Shown here: in pieces, positions 1 to 7,717 of the stretch | Layout: the number at the start of each line of letters is the position of its first letter | Numbering within the stretch: position 1 is the first letter of the stretch | Origin: Morganella morganii_D | GTDB lineage: Bacteria; Pseudomonadota; Gammaproteobacteria; Enterobacterales; Enterobacteriaceae | Direction: 5' to 3' | Assembly: GCA_044772875.1 (NCBI GenBank) | Contig: CP173058.1 | Coordinates: forward strand, 372,001 to 436,000 | Length of the DNA: 64,000 nt | The notes under the pieces: model-generated | Told to the model about the DNA's origin: nothing | What the model saw: only the letters and a program-made list of their open reading frames with translations | Databases searched by the model: none | Position numbers and translations under genes: made by a program

Positions 1-774
1 CTGGACCCGGTCTATGCCAAGAAACTGGGGGTGGATATTGATAACCTGCTGTGCTCCCAGCCGGATACCGGTGAGCAGGCTCTGGAAATCTGTGATGCCT
101 TAACCCGCTCCGGTGCGGTTGATGTCATCATTGTTGACTCTGTGGCAGCACTGACACCAAAAGCAGAAATCGAAGGTGAAATCGGTGATTCTCACATGGG
201 CCTGGCAGCGCGTATGATGAGTCAGGCAATGCGTAAACTGGCCGGTAACCTGAAAAACTCCAACACTTTGCTGATTTTCATCAACCAGATCCGTATGAAG
301 ATTGGTGTGATGTTCGGTAACCCGGAAACCACCACCGGGGGTAACGCACTGAAATTCTATGCATCTGTCCGTCTGGATATCCGCCGTATCGGCGCGGTGA
401 AAAACGGCGATGAAGTGGTCGGCAGCGAAACCCGCGTGAAAGTGGTGAAAAACAAAGTGGCTGCACCGTTCAAACAGGCTGAATTCCAGATCATGTATGG
501 CGAAGGTATCAACACGATGGGCGAACTGATCGACCTGGGTGTGAAACATAAACTGGTTGAGAAAGCCGGTGCATGGTACAGCTACAATGGTGAAAAAATT
601 GGTCAGGGTAAGGCAAACGCTACTGTTTACCTGAAAGAACATCCGGAAATGGCGAATGAGCTGGATAAAAAATTACGTGAGTTATTACTGAATCATACCG
701 GTGAATTCAGCACCGCAGCAGAAAGTTTCAGTGAAGAAAGTGAAACTGAAGATGCAGGTAACGAAGAGTTTTAA
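1..774 (+). CDS. recA: RecA recombinase, 5'-truncated by the window edge
   Basis: The reading frame is open from base 1, so the start codon lies upstream; 257 residues are visible, beginning at about residue 97-99 of a ~355-residue RecA. RecA is the ATP-dependent strand-exchange protein that also activates LexA self-cleavage in the SOS response. Visible family hallmarks include VDSVAALTPKAEIEGEIGDSH (Walker B and following segment), the L1 loop (INQIRMKIGVMFGNPETTTGG, through L2) and the C-terminal KAGAWYSYNGEKIGQG segment with an acidic tail ending NEEF. The tail is the usual Glu/Asp-rich regulatory C-terminus. A strong intrinsic terminator follows at 832, so RecA is transcribed separately from alaS. 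Identification is certain; the LexA-box promoter is out of view. Confidence 0.98.
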   Translation: MDPVYAKKLGVDIDNLLCSQPDTGEQALEICDALTRSGAVDVIIVDSVAALTPKAEIEGEIGDSHMGLAARMMSQAMRKLAGNLKNSNTLLIFINQIRMKIGVMFGNPETTTGGNALKFYASVRLDIRRIGAVKNGDEVVGSETRVKVVKNKVAAPFKQAEFQIMYGEGINTMGELIDLGVKHKLVEKAGAWYSYNGEKIGQGKANATVYLKEHPEMANELDKKLRELLLNHTGEFSTAAESFSEESETEDAGNEEF

Positions 775-831
775 TCCGTAAAATCGCATGTGTTTTATAA
801 TTTAATGCAATAAAATCATTTGGTTATTATG

Positions 832-867
832 AAAGCTGTATCCGTGTCGGGTACAGCTTTCTTTTTG
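832..867 (+). terminator. Rho-independent terminator of recA
   Basis: Hairpin with arms AAAGCTGTA and TACAGCTTT (extended inward by TCC/GGG) followed by CTTTTTG, 58 bases after the recA stop codon. It ends the recA transcript ahead of the alaS region. Confidence 0.9.
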
Positions 868-1145
868 TCTGCGGACAATGCTCTTCCTCTGCCTTTCATA
901 CCGTGTTCCTGATACAGAAACTCTTCTCCCGGCCGGATGAGCGCCGTTTGTACGAACAGACTTTCAGAAAAAGTTTATTCGCTTTACAATGGGTACAGCG
1001 AATGGATTTATCTGGGAATTAATGTTCAAGGGAAAACCTTAAATTTCTCTCCGCCATGATTGATCCGAAGGTTGAATCGGAGCGGCTTCACAGTCTGTTT
1101 CGCAATTCATAAATCTTATTATTTCAGCTTGATTTCGGGATAAAT
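868..1145 (+). other. recA-alaS intergenic region with no recognisable recX
   Basis: In E. coli recX lies between recA and alaS. Here the whole recA-alaS gap is only 371 bases. The 278 bases after the terminator contain no open frame longer than about 60 codons on the plus strand that starts with ATG, and none of the short frames reads like RecX. A short plus-strand frame over about 866-1020 (containing RRLYEQTFRKSLFALQW) was inspected and is not convincing as a RecX remnant. The region probably holds the alaS promoter and leader. Confidence 0.6.
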
Positions 1146-3773
1146 ATGAGCAAAAGCACCGCTGAGATCCGTCAGGCGTTTCTCGACTTTTTCCATACAA
1201 AAGGACATCAGATTGTCCAGAGCAGTTCGCTGGTTCCAAATAACGACCCAACGCTGCTTTTTACTAATGCAGGGATGAACCAATTCAAAGATGTTTTCCT
1301 CGGTCTGGATAAACGTCCTTACACCCGCGCCACCACAGCACAACGCTGTGTCCGTGCCGGTGGTAAGCACAACGATCTGGAAAACGTCGGCTACACTGCA
1401 CGTCACCATACTTTCTTCGAAATGCTGGGCAACTTCAGTTTCGGGGATTACTTCAAGCATGATGCCATCAATTTCGCCTGGGAACTGCTGACCGGTAAAG
1501 AATGGTTTAATCTGCCGAAAGACAAGCTGTGGGTAACTGTTTATGCAACAGATGATGAAGCGTACAATATCTGGAAAGATGAAGTCGGTGTTCCGGCTGA
1601 ACGCATTATCCGCATCGGTGATAACAAAGGTGCACGATACGCCTCTGACAACTTCTGGCAGATGGGCGATACCGGCCCCTGCGGTCCGTGTACTGAAATT
1701 TTCTATGATCATGGCGACCATATCTGGGGCGGCCCTCCGGGATCACCGGAAGAAGACGGCGACCGTTATATTGAGATCTGGAATATCGTCTTTATGCAGT
1801 TCAACCGTCAGTCCGACGGTACATTAGAGCCGCTGCCTAAGCCATCTGTTGATACCGGTATGGGCCTGGAACGTATTACAGCGGTTCTTCAGCATGTAAA
1901 CTCTAATTATGATATCGACCTGTTCCGTAAACTGATCGCGGATGTGGCGAAAGTGACCGGTGCTGACGACCTGACCAGCAAATCACTGCGCGTGATCGCC
2001 GACCATATCCGCTCCTGTGCCTTCCTGATTTGTGATGGCGTTATTCCGTCCAATGAAGGCCGCGGTTATGTACTGCGCCGTATCATCCGTCGTGCAGTCC
2101 GTCATGGTTACATGCTGGGCGCGAAAAACACCTTCTTCTATAAGCTGGTGGCGCCACTGATCGACGTGATGGGATCTGCCGGTGAAGAACTGGCCCGTCA
2201 GCGTGTGATGGTTGAGAAAGTGCTGAAATCAGAAGAAGAGCAGTTTGCCCGTACACTGGAACGCGGCCTGCAACTGCTGGATGATGAATTAGCCTCACTG
2301 ACCGGGGATACCCTGAGCGGTGAAGCGGCATTCCGTCTTTATGACACCTATGGTTTCCCGCTGGATCTGACGGCTGATGTCTGCCGTGAGCGCAACCTGA
2401 AAGTGGATGAGGCCGGTTTTGAAGCCGCGATGGAAGAGCAGCGCCGCCGTGCCCGTGAAAACAGCGGCTTTGGTGCGGACTACAACAGTCTTATCAAAGT
2501 GGATAAGCGCAGTGATTTCTCCGGTTATGATCACAATGAGCAGGCGGCAACCATTGTTGCGCTGTACAAAGAAGGTCAGCCGGTCACAGAACTGAATACC
2601 GGCGATGAAGGTCTGGTGATCCTGGATAAAACCGCGTTTTATGCGGAATCCGGCGGCCAGGTTGGTGATACCGGTGTGCTGTCCGGCAACGATGCACAGT
2701 TCAGCGTTCTGGATACTCAGAAGTACGGCCAGGCGATTGGCCATGCCGGTCGTGTGGACAGCGGTAAACTGACTGTAAACCATAAAATTACGGCAAGAAT
2801 TGATGAAGAGCGCCGTAATGCCATCCGTCTGAACCACTCGGCAACGCACCTGATGCATGCTGCACTGCGCCGGGTTCTGGGTGAGCATGTGTCACAGAAA
2901 GGCTCGCTGGTGAACGATAAATACCTGCGTTTTGACTTCTCACATTTTGAAGCCATGACACCGGCACAAATCCGTGAAGTGGAAGCACTGGTCAACGCCG
3001 AAATCCGTAACAATGAACCGGTTGTGACTGAGCTTATGGATCTGGAAGACGCGAAGGCCAAAGGTGCGATGGCACTGTTCGGTGAAAAATATGATGAATG
3101 TGTCCGTGTACTGAGCATGGGGGATTTCTCAACCGAGCTGTGTGGCGGTACTCACGCTGCGCGCACCGGTGACATTGGTCTGTTCCGTATTATCAGTGAA
3201 TCCGCCACAGCGGCCGGTATCCGCCGTATTGAAGCAGTCACCGGTATCGGTGCGCTGGAAAGTGTGAATCAGCAGTCTGATGCACTCTCTTCGGTTGCTC
3301 AGCTGGTGAAAAGTGATGAAGCCGGTGTCGGTGAGAAAGTCAAAGCTGCGCTGGATAAAATCCGCACCCTGGAAAAAGAGTTACAGCAACTCAAAGAACA
3401 GCAGGCAGCGCAGGAAAGTTCCTCCATGACCAAAGATGCCGTTTCGGTGAGCGGTGTTAAACTCCTGGTGAAACAACTGACTAACGCCGAACCTAAAATG
3501 CTGCGGACGATGGTTGATGATCTAAAAAATCAATTAAGCTCTGGAATTATTGTGCTTTCAACTATCAGTGATGATAAAGTTAGCCTCATTGCAGGTGTAA
3601 CAAAAGATCTGACCGGCAAAGTCAAAGCCGGCGAACTGGTTGCCTTTATTGCTGAACAAATCGGCGGTAAAGGGGGCGGCCGCCCGGATATGGCACAAGC
3701 CGGCGGGACAGATACCGCTGCTTTACCTGCTGCGATGGCAAGCGTTGAAAGCTGGGTGGCATCTCACCTGTAG
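1146..3773 (+). CDS. alaS: Alanyl-tRNA synthetase
   Basis: Class II synthetase that charges tRNA-Ala in the cytoplasm. The 875-residue length equals the enteric norm (876 in E. coli), and the start MSKSTAEIRQAFLDFF is the canonical one. The N-terminal catalytic domain is followed by the editing domain with its zinc-binding set: His564 and His568 in HSATHLMH, and Cys666 and His670 in CGGTH. A coiled stretch (about residues 740-760) precedes the C-terminal glycine-rich C-Ala/DHHA1 domain (GGKGGGRPDMAQAGG). It is followed by csrA as in E. coli. No frameshift or missing catalytic residue is seen. Confidence 0.98.
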   Translation: MSKSTAEIRQAFLDFFHTKGHQIVQSSSLVPNNDPTLLFTNAGMNQFKDVFLGLDKRPYTRATTAQRCVRAGGKHNDLENVGYTARHHTFFEMLGNFSFGDYFKHDAINFAWELLTGKEWFNLPKDKLWVTVYATDDEAYNIWKDEVGVPAERIIRIGDNKGARYASDNFWQMGDTGPCGPCTEIFYDHGDHIWGGPPGSPEEDGDRYIEIWNIVFMQFNRQSDGTLEPLPKPSVDTGMGLERITAVLQHVNSNYDIDLFRKLIADVAKVTGADDLTSKSLRVIADHIRSCAFLICDGVIPSNEGRGYVLRRIIRRAVRHGYMLGAKNTFFYKLVAPLIDVMGSAGEELARQRVMVEKVLKSEEEQFARTLERGLQLLDDELASLTGDTLSGEAAFRLYDTYGFPLDLTADVCRERNLKVDEAGFEAAMEEQRRRARENSGFGADYNSLIKVDKRSDFSGYDHNEQAATIVALYKEGQPVTELNTGDEGLVILDKTAFYAESGGQVGDTGVLSGNDAQFSVLDTQKYGQAIGHAGRVDSGKLTVNHKITARIDEERRNAIRLNHSATHLMHAALRRVLGEHVSQKGSLVNDKYLRFDFSHFEAMTPAQIREVEALVNAEIRNNEPVVTELMDLEDAKAKGAMALFGEKYDECVRVLSMGDFSTELCGGTHAARTGDIGLFRIISESATAAGIRRIEAVTGIGALESVNQQSDALSSVAQLVKSDEAGVGEKVKAALDKIRTLEKELQQLKEQQAAQESSSMTKDAVSVSGVKLLVKQLTNAEPKMLRTMVDDLKNQLSSGIIVLSTISDDKVSLIAGVTKDLTGKVKAGELVAFIAEQIGGKGGGRPDMAQAGGTDTAALPAAMASVESWVASHL

Positions 3774-3787
3774 TCTGGGTAAATCTG

Positions 3788-3822
3788 AACAGGAGTGCGC
3801 TCAGGTGTGCTCCTGTTATTGG
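3788..3822 (+). terminator. Possible weak terminator after alaS
   Basis: Inverted repeat AACAGGAG/CTCCTGTT with a 14-base loop that can extend by wobble pairs, 14 bases after the alaS stop. Only TTATT follows, so the U-tract is poor and the call is tentative. Confidence 0.35.
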
Positions 3823-4002
3823 TGATAACGTCTTTGTATCACTAACGTCAGGTCGCAATTTTTAACTACACTAAATATTGCAATGTGTATAAAACTACAT
3901 ATAGTTTACAAATAATCATTGCTATACGCTTTCACGGTGTTGGATGGATAATGGCGGGTAAATTCAGTGGCCCGACTCTTTTAATATTTCAAGGAGCAAA
4001 GA

Positions 4003-4194
4003 ATGCTTATTCTGACTCGTCGAGTTGGTGAAACACTCATGATAGGCGATGAGGTAACAGTGACTGTACTGGGTGTTAAAGGAAACCAGGTACGAATTGG
4101 TGTCAACGCCCCAAAAGAGGTTTCTGTTCACCGTGAAGAAATTTACCAGCGGATCCAGGCTGAAAAATCTCAACCCAATAATAATAACTATTAA
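4003..4194 (+). CDS. csrA: Carbon storage regulator CsrA
   Basis: Small homodimeric RNA-binding protein that blocks or stabilises mRNAs with GGA-containing leaders, controlling central carbon metabolism, motility and biofilm formation. It has 63 residues, beginning [18 protein letters not shown], with the conserved Leu4 and the Arg44-region motif VHREEIY that contact RNA. A strong ribosome-binding site (AAGGAG) lies 7 bases upstream. The 229-base gap after alaS allows independent promoters, as known in E. coli. The C-terminal tail is Asn-rich, which is a species-level variation. Confidence 0.97.
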
Positions 4195-4201
4195 GTTTTG
4201 A

Positions 4202-4243
4202 GGTGCGCTCGTTACCGCGACGGGCGCCTTCTTCTTTTTCTTT
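4202..4243 (+). terminator. Terminator downstream of csrA
   Basis: GC-rich stem, GGTGCGCTCG against CGACGGGCGCC, followed by a pyrimidine run rich in T (TTCTTCTTTTTC). It lies within 10 bases of the csrA stop. The remaining bases to 4458 are AT-rich and show no gene. Confidence 0.6.
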
Positions 4244-4458
4244 CTGTTGCTATTATCCCGGTTTCTCACTTTTTTTCCTGCAAAAATCGCCCGTCATTCT
4301 GTTACTTTCTCCCTCACTGCCGGATTTTCTCTGTACCGCATCATTATTCTGATGTGAATCATGTTGCCGTAAAAACACACGTATCGTTGTGAAAATCAAC
4401 ATAGTGAGCGGTAATTGTGCAAACGATCGTGAGATCTTAAAAAGTTGGGAAAAATTGT

Positions 4459-4486
4459 TTGACTTCTCAGTGGGGGAAAGTAATAT
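4459..4486 (+). promoter_or_regulatory. Sigma-70 promoter of the tRNA-Ser/tRNA-Arg cluster
   Basis: TTGACT at 4459 and TAATAT at 4481 with a 16-base spacer, followed by the GC-rich discriminator GTGCGCC. Such a discriminator is typical of promoters under stringent control. The start would lie about 55 bases before the tRNA-Ser gene. Confidence 0.75.
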
Positions 4487-4547
4487 GTGCGCCACACGAC
4501 GACGAGATGACGGAAACGGAAATTATCGTTGTGTGGTCTGAAACAAT

Positions 4548-4640
4548 GGTGAGATGGCCGAGAGGCTGAAGGCGCTCCCCTGCTAAGGGAGTATGCGGTC
4601 AAAAGCTGCATCGAGGGTTCGAATCCCTCTCTCACCGCCA
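4548..4640 (+). tRNA. serV: tRNA-Ser (GCU)
   Basis: A 93-base class II tRNA with a long variable arm, anticodon GCT in a CTGCTAA loop, T-arm GGTTCGAATCC and an encoded CCA. It decodes AGC/AGU. It is first in a cluster with four tRNA-Arg genes, matching the E. coli serV-argVYZQ order downstream of csrA. Confidence 0.97.
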
Positions 4641-4648
4641 TTCAGATT

Positions 4649-4725
4649 GCACCCGTAGCTCAGCTGGATAGAGTACCCGGCTACGAACCGGGCGGTCAGA
4701 GGTTCGAATCCTCTCGGGTGCACCA
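4649..4725 (+). tRNA. argV: tRNA-Arg (ACG), copy 1
   Basis: A 77-base tRNA with encoded CCA and anticodon ACG (loop CTACGAA); the adenosine is expected to be edited to inosine by TadA to read CGU/CGC/CGA. It starts 8 bases after tRNA-Ser and is identical in sequence to the three copies that follow. Confidence 0.97.
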
Positions 4726-4728
4726 TTT

Positions 4729-4760
4729 AAACCCCACGATACTGTCATGGGGTTTTTATT
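4729..4760 (+). terminator. Terminator-like hairpin inside the tRNA cluster
   Basis: Perfect 8-bp stem AAACCCCA/TGGGGTTT with an 11-base loop, followed by TTATTTT, directly after the first tRNA-Arg. It could end part of the transcripts after serV-argV, or act as a processing structure in one polycistronic precursor. Confidence 0.6.
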
Positions 4761-4818
4761 TTGGCAAAAGAAAATGCTAAAATAAAAAAATCAGTTCTGA
4801 AAAGATGTTTTAAGGTAC

Positions 4819-4895
4819 GCACCCGTAGCTCAGCTGGATAGAGTACCCGGCTACGAACCGGGCGGTCAGAGGTTCGAATCCTCTCGGGTGCACCA
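4819..4895 (+). tRNA. argY: tRNA-Arg (ACG), copy 2
   Basis: 77 bases, identical to copy 1 including the encoded CCA; anticodon ACG. It is separated from copy 1 by 93 bases containing a terminator-like hairpin. The argY/argZ/argQ names follow E. coli order and are positional only. Confidence 0.97.
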
Positions 4896-4947
4896 TCTTA
4901 TCACCTTATTTCAAAACTGATTTCCGGTAACAGAATTAGTATGCAAT

Positions 4948-5024
4948 GCACCCGTAGCTCAGCTGGATAGAGTACCCGGCTACGAACCGGGCGGTCAGAG
5001 GTTCGAATCCTCTCGGGTGCACCA
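4948..5024 (+). tRNA. argZ: tRNA-Arg (ACG), copy 3
   Basis: 77 bases, identical to the other copies; anticodon ACG, CCA encoded. The spacer to copy 2 is 52 bases. Confidence 0.97.
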
Positions 5025-5049
5025 TTCTTCCTCTCTTATCTCATATTCA

Positions 5050-5126
5050 GCACCCGTAGCTCAGCTGGATAGAGTACCCGGCTACGAACCGGGCGGTCAG
5101 AGGTTCGAATCCTCTCGGGTGCACCA
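5050..5126 (+). tRNA. argQ: tRNA-Arg (ACG), copy 4
   Basis: 77 bases, identical to the other copies; anticodon ACG, CCA encoded. It is the last gene of the cluster and is followed at once by a strong terminator. Confidence 0.97.
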
Positions 5127-5130
5127 TATA

Positions 5131-5165
5131 AAAACCCTGCTCTTTGAGCGGGGTTTTTCTTTTTC
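5131..5165 (+). terminator. Terminator of the tRNA cluster
   Basis: 12-bp stem (AAAACCCTGCTC against GAGCGGGGTTTT, one G-U pair) with a TTT loop, followed by TCTTTTT. It starts 5 bases after the last tRNA. The 238 bases from here to gshA show no gene and presumably carry the gshA promoter. Confidence 0.92.
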
Positions 5166-5403
5166 CGTTTTTCCCGTCACTGAATCGAATCCGTTTTTAC
5201 GTCATACTCGTTATCTGAAGTACAGATGCTTCTGAAACTGATCGTATAAAAATGACGTGTAAGAGGGATAATGTATTGTAACGGCGGTTGTTTCTGCTGT
5301 TCCGTTTGTGTGGGGCAGGGCTGAATCACAGCGACAATAACCCGGCTTTGCGATAAAGTATCCCTCTTATGAATAATATCCATTATCAGGACGGGAGGTC
5401 GAT

Positions 5404-6963
5404 TTGATCCCGGATGTATCTAAAGCGCTCTCATGGTTAGAGGCGCACCCCCGGATTTTAAAAGGCATCAACCGCGGTATTGAGCGCGAAACACTGCGTA
5501 TCACGCCGGATGGTGCTCTGGCACATACCGGTCACCCGGAAGGGCTGGGAAAATCATTAACGCATAAGTGGATAACCACGGACTTTGCCGAGTCACTGCT
5601 GGAATTTATTACGCCGGTGGATTCGCGTATTGATTACACCGTGAAATTTCTGCGGGATGTGCACCGTTACACTGCGCGTCACCTGAACAATGAACGAATG
5701 TGGCCGCTGAGTATGCCATGCTTCATTGATTCGGAAGACCATATCGAACTGGCGCAGTTTGGCACATCCAATGCCGGCCGTTTCAAGACGCTGTACCGTG
5801 AAGGGCTTAAAAACCGCTATGGCGCTCTGATGCAGACCATTTCCGGTGTTCACTATAACTTCTCCCTGCCGGTGGAGTTCTGGCAGGCATGGAGTGGTAT
5901 CAGTGACGCACAAGGCGGCAAGGATAAAATCTCAGCCGGTTATTTCCGGCTGATCCGCAACTATTACCGTTTCGGTTGGGTGATCCCGTATCTGTTCGGT
6001 GCTTCCCCGGCAATTTGCGGCTCTTTCCTGCGCGGCCGTAAAACTAATCTGCCGTTTGAAACACTGCCGAAAGGGGCATTATACCTGCCGTATGCCACGT
6101 CACTGCGTTTAAGTGATCTCGGCTATACCAACAAGTCACAAAGTGATCTGAACATTACCTTCAACCATCTGGACACGTATGTCGCCGGGCTGAAAAAGGC
6201 TATTCAGATCCCGTCTGAAGAATTTGCCGCACTGGGATTAGCCAAAAACGGAAAACACCTTCAGATTAACACTAACGTATTGCAGATTGAAAACGAGTTC
6301 TATGCCCCTATCCGGCCGAAGCGTGTGCAGAAAGGTGATGAGTCGCCGTCTGATGCTTTACAGCGCGGCGGGGTGGAATATATCGAAGTCCGTGCCCTGG
6401 ATATCAACCCGTTCTCCGCCACCGGTGTGGATGAAACTCAGATCCGCTTCCTCGACCTGTTCCTTATCTGGTGTGTGCTGGCGGATGCACCGGAAATGAG
6501 TGCTGATGAGCTGGCGTGTGCCCGCCATAACTGGAATCGTGTGATTCTGGAAGGGCGTAAGCCGGGACAGGAAATCGGCATCGGCTGCGGTCGTGAAAAA
6601 CAACCCTTGCAAAAAGTGGGTCACGCACTGTTTAATGATCTCCTGCGTGTTGCCGATGTGTTAGATACCTGCTCAGGCACACAATATCGCGAAGTGTGCG
6701 AAGCACTGAAAGTGCAGTTTGATGACCCGGAACTGACGTTCTCGGGGCGGATGCTGGCACTGATAAAAGAGGCGGGTATCGGAAGTTACGGGCTGGCCCT
6801 TGCGGATCGGTATCATGAAGAACTGACTCACGAGCCGTATGAAGTGATCAGTGAAGACGACTTTGCTGAACAATGGCAGGCTTCTGTCGATAAACAAAAA
6901 GCGATGGAAGAGAGTGATACGATAAGTTTTGATGAGTATCTGGCGCTGCACGGCGGTCGCTGA
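5404..6963 (+). CDS. gshA: Glutamate-cysteine ligase
   Basis: First and rate-limiting step of glutathione synthesis: ATP-dependent joining of L-Glu to L-Cys through the gamma-carboxyl. It has 519 residues, close to the E. coli 518, in the proteobacterial type 1 family. The start is TTG, as in E. coli gshA, with GGGAGG about 7 bases upstream and N-terminus MIPDVSKALSWLEAHP. Conserved blocks include GIERETLRI, THKWITTDFAESLLEFITP, FKTLYREGLKNRYG and the ATP/Mg-binding QTISGVHYNFSLP. The TTG start probably limits translation. micA and luxS follow. Confidence 0.97.
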   Translation: MIPDVSKALSWLEAHPRILKGINRGIERETLRITPDGALAHTGHPEGLGKSLTHKWITTDFAESLLEFITPVDSRIDYTVKFLRDVHRYTARHLNNERMWPLSMPCFIDSEDHIELAQFGTSNAGRFKTLYREGLKNRYGALMQTISGVHYNFSLPVEFWQAWSGISDAQGGKDKISAGYFRLIRNYYRFGWVIPYLFGASPAICGSFLRGRKTNLPFETLPKGALYLPYATSLRLSDLGYTNKSQSDLNITFNHLDTYVAGLKKAIQIPSEEFAALGLAKNGKHLQINTNVLQIENEFYAPIRPKRVQKGDESPSDALQRGGVEYIEVRALDINPFSATGVDETQIRFLDLFLIWCVLADAPEMSADELACARHNWNRVILEGRKPGQEIGIGCGREKQPLQKVGHALFNDLLRVADVLDTCSGTQYREVCEALKVQFDDPELTFSGRMLALIKEAGIGSYGLALADRYHEELTHEPYEVISEDDFAEQWQASVDKQKAMEESDTISFDEYLALHGGR

Positions 6964-6978
6964 TTTCTGGCAGATAAG

Positions 6979-7050
6979 AAAATGGCCACAATCAATGTGG
7001 CCAAAAAAATCTCTCAGAGAATAGGGATGATAACAATTTGCGCGTCTTTC
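6979..7050 (-). ncRNA. micA: MicA small RNA
   Basis: On the minus strand between gshA and luxS the sequence starts GAAAGACGCGCAAATTGTTA and ends in a GGCCACA-TTGAT-TGTGGCC hairpin followed by ATTTT. The 5' end, the 72-base length, the hairpin and the genomic position all match enterobacterial MicA, an Hfq-dependent sRNA that represses ompA and other porin mRNAs. The antisense overlap with the luxS leader means micA and luxS transcripts can also pair. A matching sigma-E promoter sits just upstream. The call rests on remembered sequence similarity; a covariance model would settle it. Confidence 0.92.
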
Positions 7051-7056
7051 AATACA

Positions 7057-7084
7057 TCAGACCAGCGTATTCAGAAAAAGTTTC
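7057..7084 (-). promoter_or_regulatory. Sigma-E promoter of micA
   Basis: Read on the minus strand: GAAACTT (-35, plus 7078-7084), a 16-base spacer, then TCTGA (-10, plus 7057-7061), and a G start 7 bases further at 7050. This agrees with the sigma-E consensus (GGAACTT and TCTGA/TCAAA) and with the known envelope-stress control of micA. Confidence 0.88.
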
Positions 7085-7125
7085 ATTCGTTCGGCATTTT
7101 TTATAAAAAAAGAGGAGCGGGAATT

Positions 7126-7641
7126 ATGCCTTTGCTGGATAGTTTTTTAGTTGACCACACACGCATGGCGGCACCTGCGGTACGCGTAGCGAAAACCATG
7201 ACCACCCCGGGTGGCGATACCATCACTGTTTTCGATCTGCGTTTTTGTGTTCCTAATGAAGAGATTTTACCGGAAAGAGGAACGCATACACTGGAACATC
7301 TGTTCGCCGGTTTCATGCGTAATCATTTAAACGGTAATGGTGTTGAAATCATTGATATTTCGCCGATGGGCTGCCGTACCGGGTTCTATATGAGTCTGAT
7401 TGGTGCGCCGTCAGAAGCCCGTGTTGCACAGGCCTGGAAAGAGGCAATGGCGGATATCCTGACCGTCAAAGATCAGGCGAAGATCCCTGAACTGAATCTG
7501 TACCAGTGCGGGACGTATAAAATGCATTCACTGGATGAAGCACATCAGATTGCAAAAAACATCATTGAACGCGATATCCGCGTAAACAAAAATGATGATC
7601 TTCTGCTGTCTGATGAAGAGCTGGAAAAACTGCATCCGTAA
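7126..7641 (+). CDS. luxS: S-ribosylhomocysteine lyase LuxS
   Basis: Cleaves S-ribosylhomocysteine to homocysteine and DPD, the precursor of autoinducer-2; also part of the activated methyl cycle. The frame is open further upstream to 6982, but the ATG at 7126 has a GAGGAG ribosome-binding site and gives 171 residues starting MPLLDSFLVDHTRM, exactly the family length. The metal ligands His54 and His58 (HTLEH, with catalytic Glu57) and Cys128 (YQCGTYK) are present, as is Cys83 in MGCRTGF. Its leader is antisense to micA. Confidence 0.97.
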   Translation: MPLLDSFLVDHTRMAAPAVRVAKTMTTPGGDTITVFDLRFCVPNEEILPERGTHTLEHLFAGFMRNHLNGNGVEIIDISPMGCRTGFYMSLIGAPSEARVAQAWKEAMADILTVKDQAKIPELNLYQCGTYKMHSLDEAHQIAKNIIERDIRVNKNDDLLLSDEELEKLHP

Positions 7642-7660
7642 TTTTTCAGTACCGGATACA

Positions 7661-7697
7661 AAAAAACCTGCGCGCATTGTTGCCGCAGGTTTTTTTA
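7661..7697. terminator. Bidirectional terminator between luxS and yfjD
   Basis: 12-bp perfect stem AAAAAACCTGCG/CGCAGGTTTTTT with an 11-base loop. It lies between the convergent luxS and yfjD genes, with T-tracts on both strands. Confidence 0.93.
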
Positions 7698-7717
7698 TGT
7701 CTTTTATCTTATCTTTC

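Noticed and set aside
866..1020. Short frame after recA as a recX remnant
   Set aside because: About 40 residues without the RecX helix pattern; similarity is not better than chance by eye.
6982..7125. Extended N-terminus of LuxS
   Set aside because: The frame is open but covers the antisense micA gene; the family length and ribosome-binding site fit the ATG at 7126.
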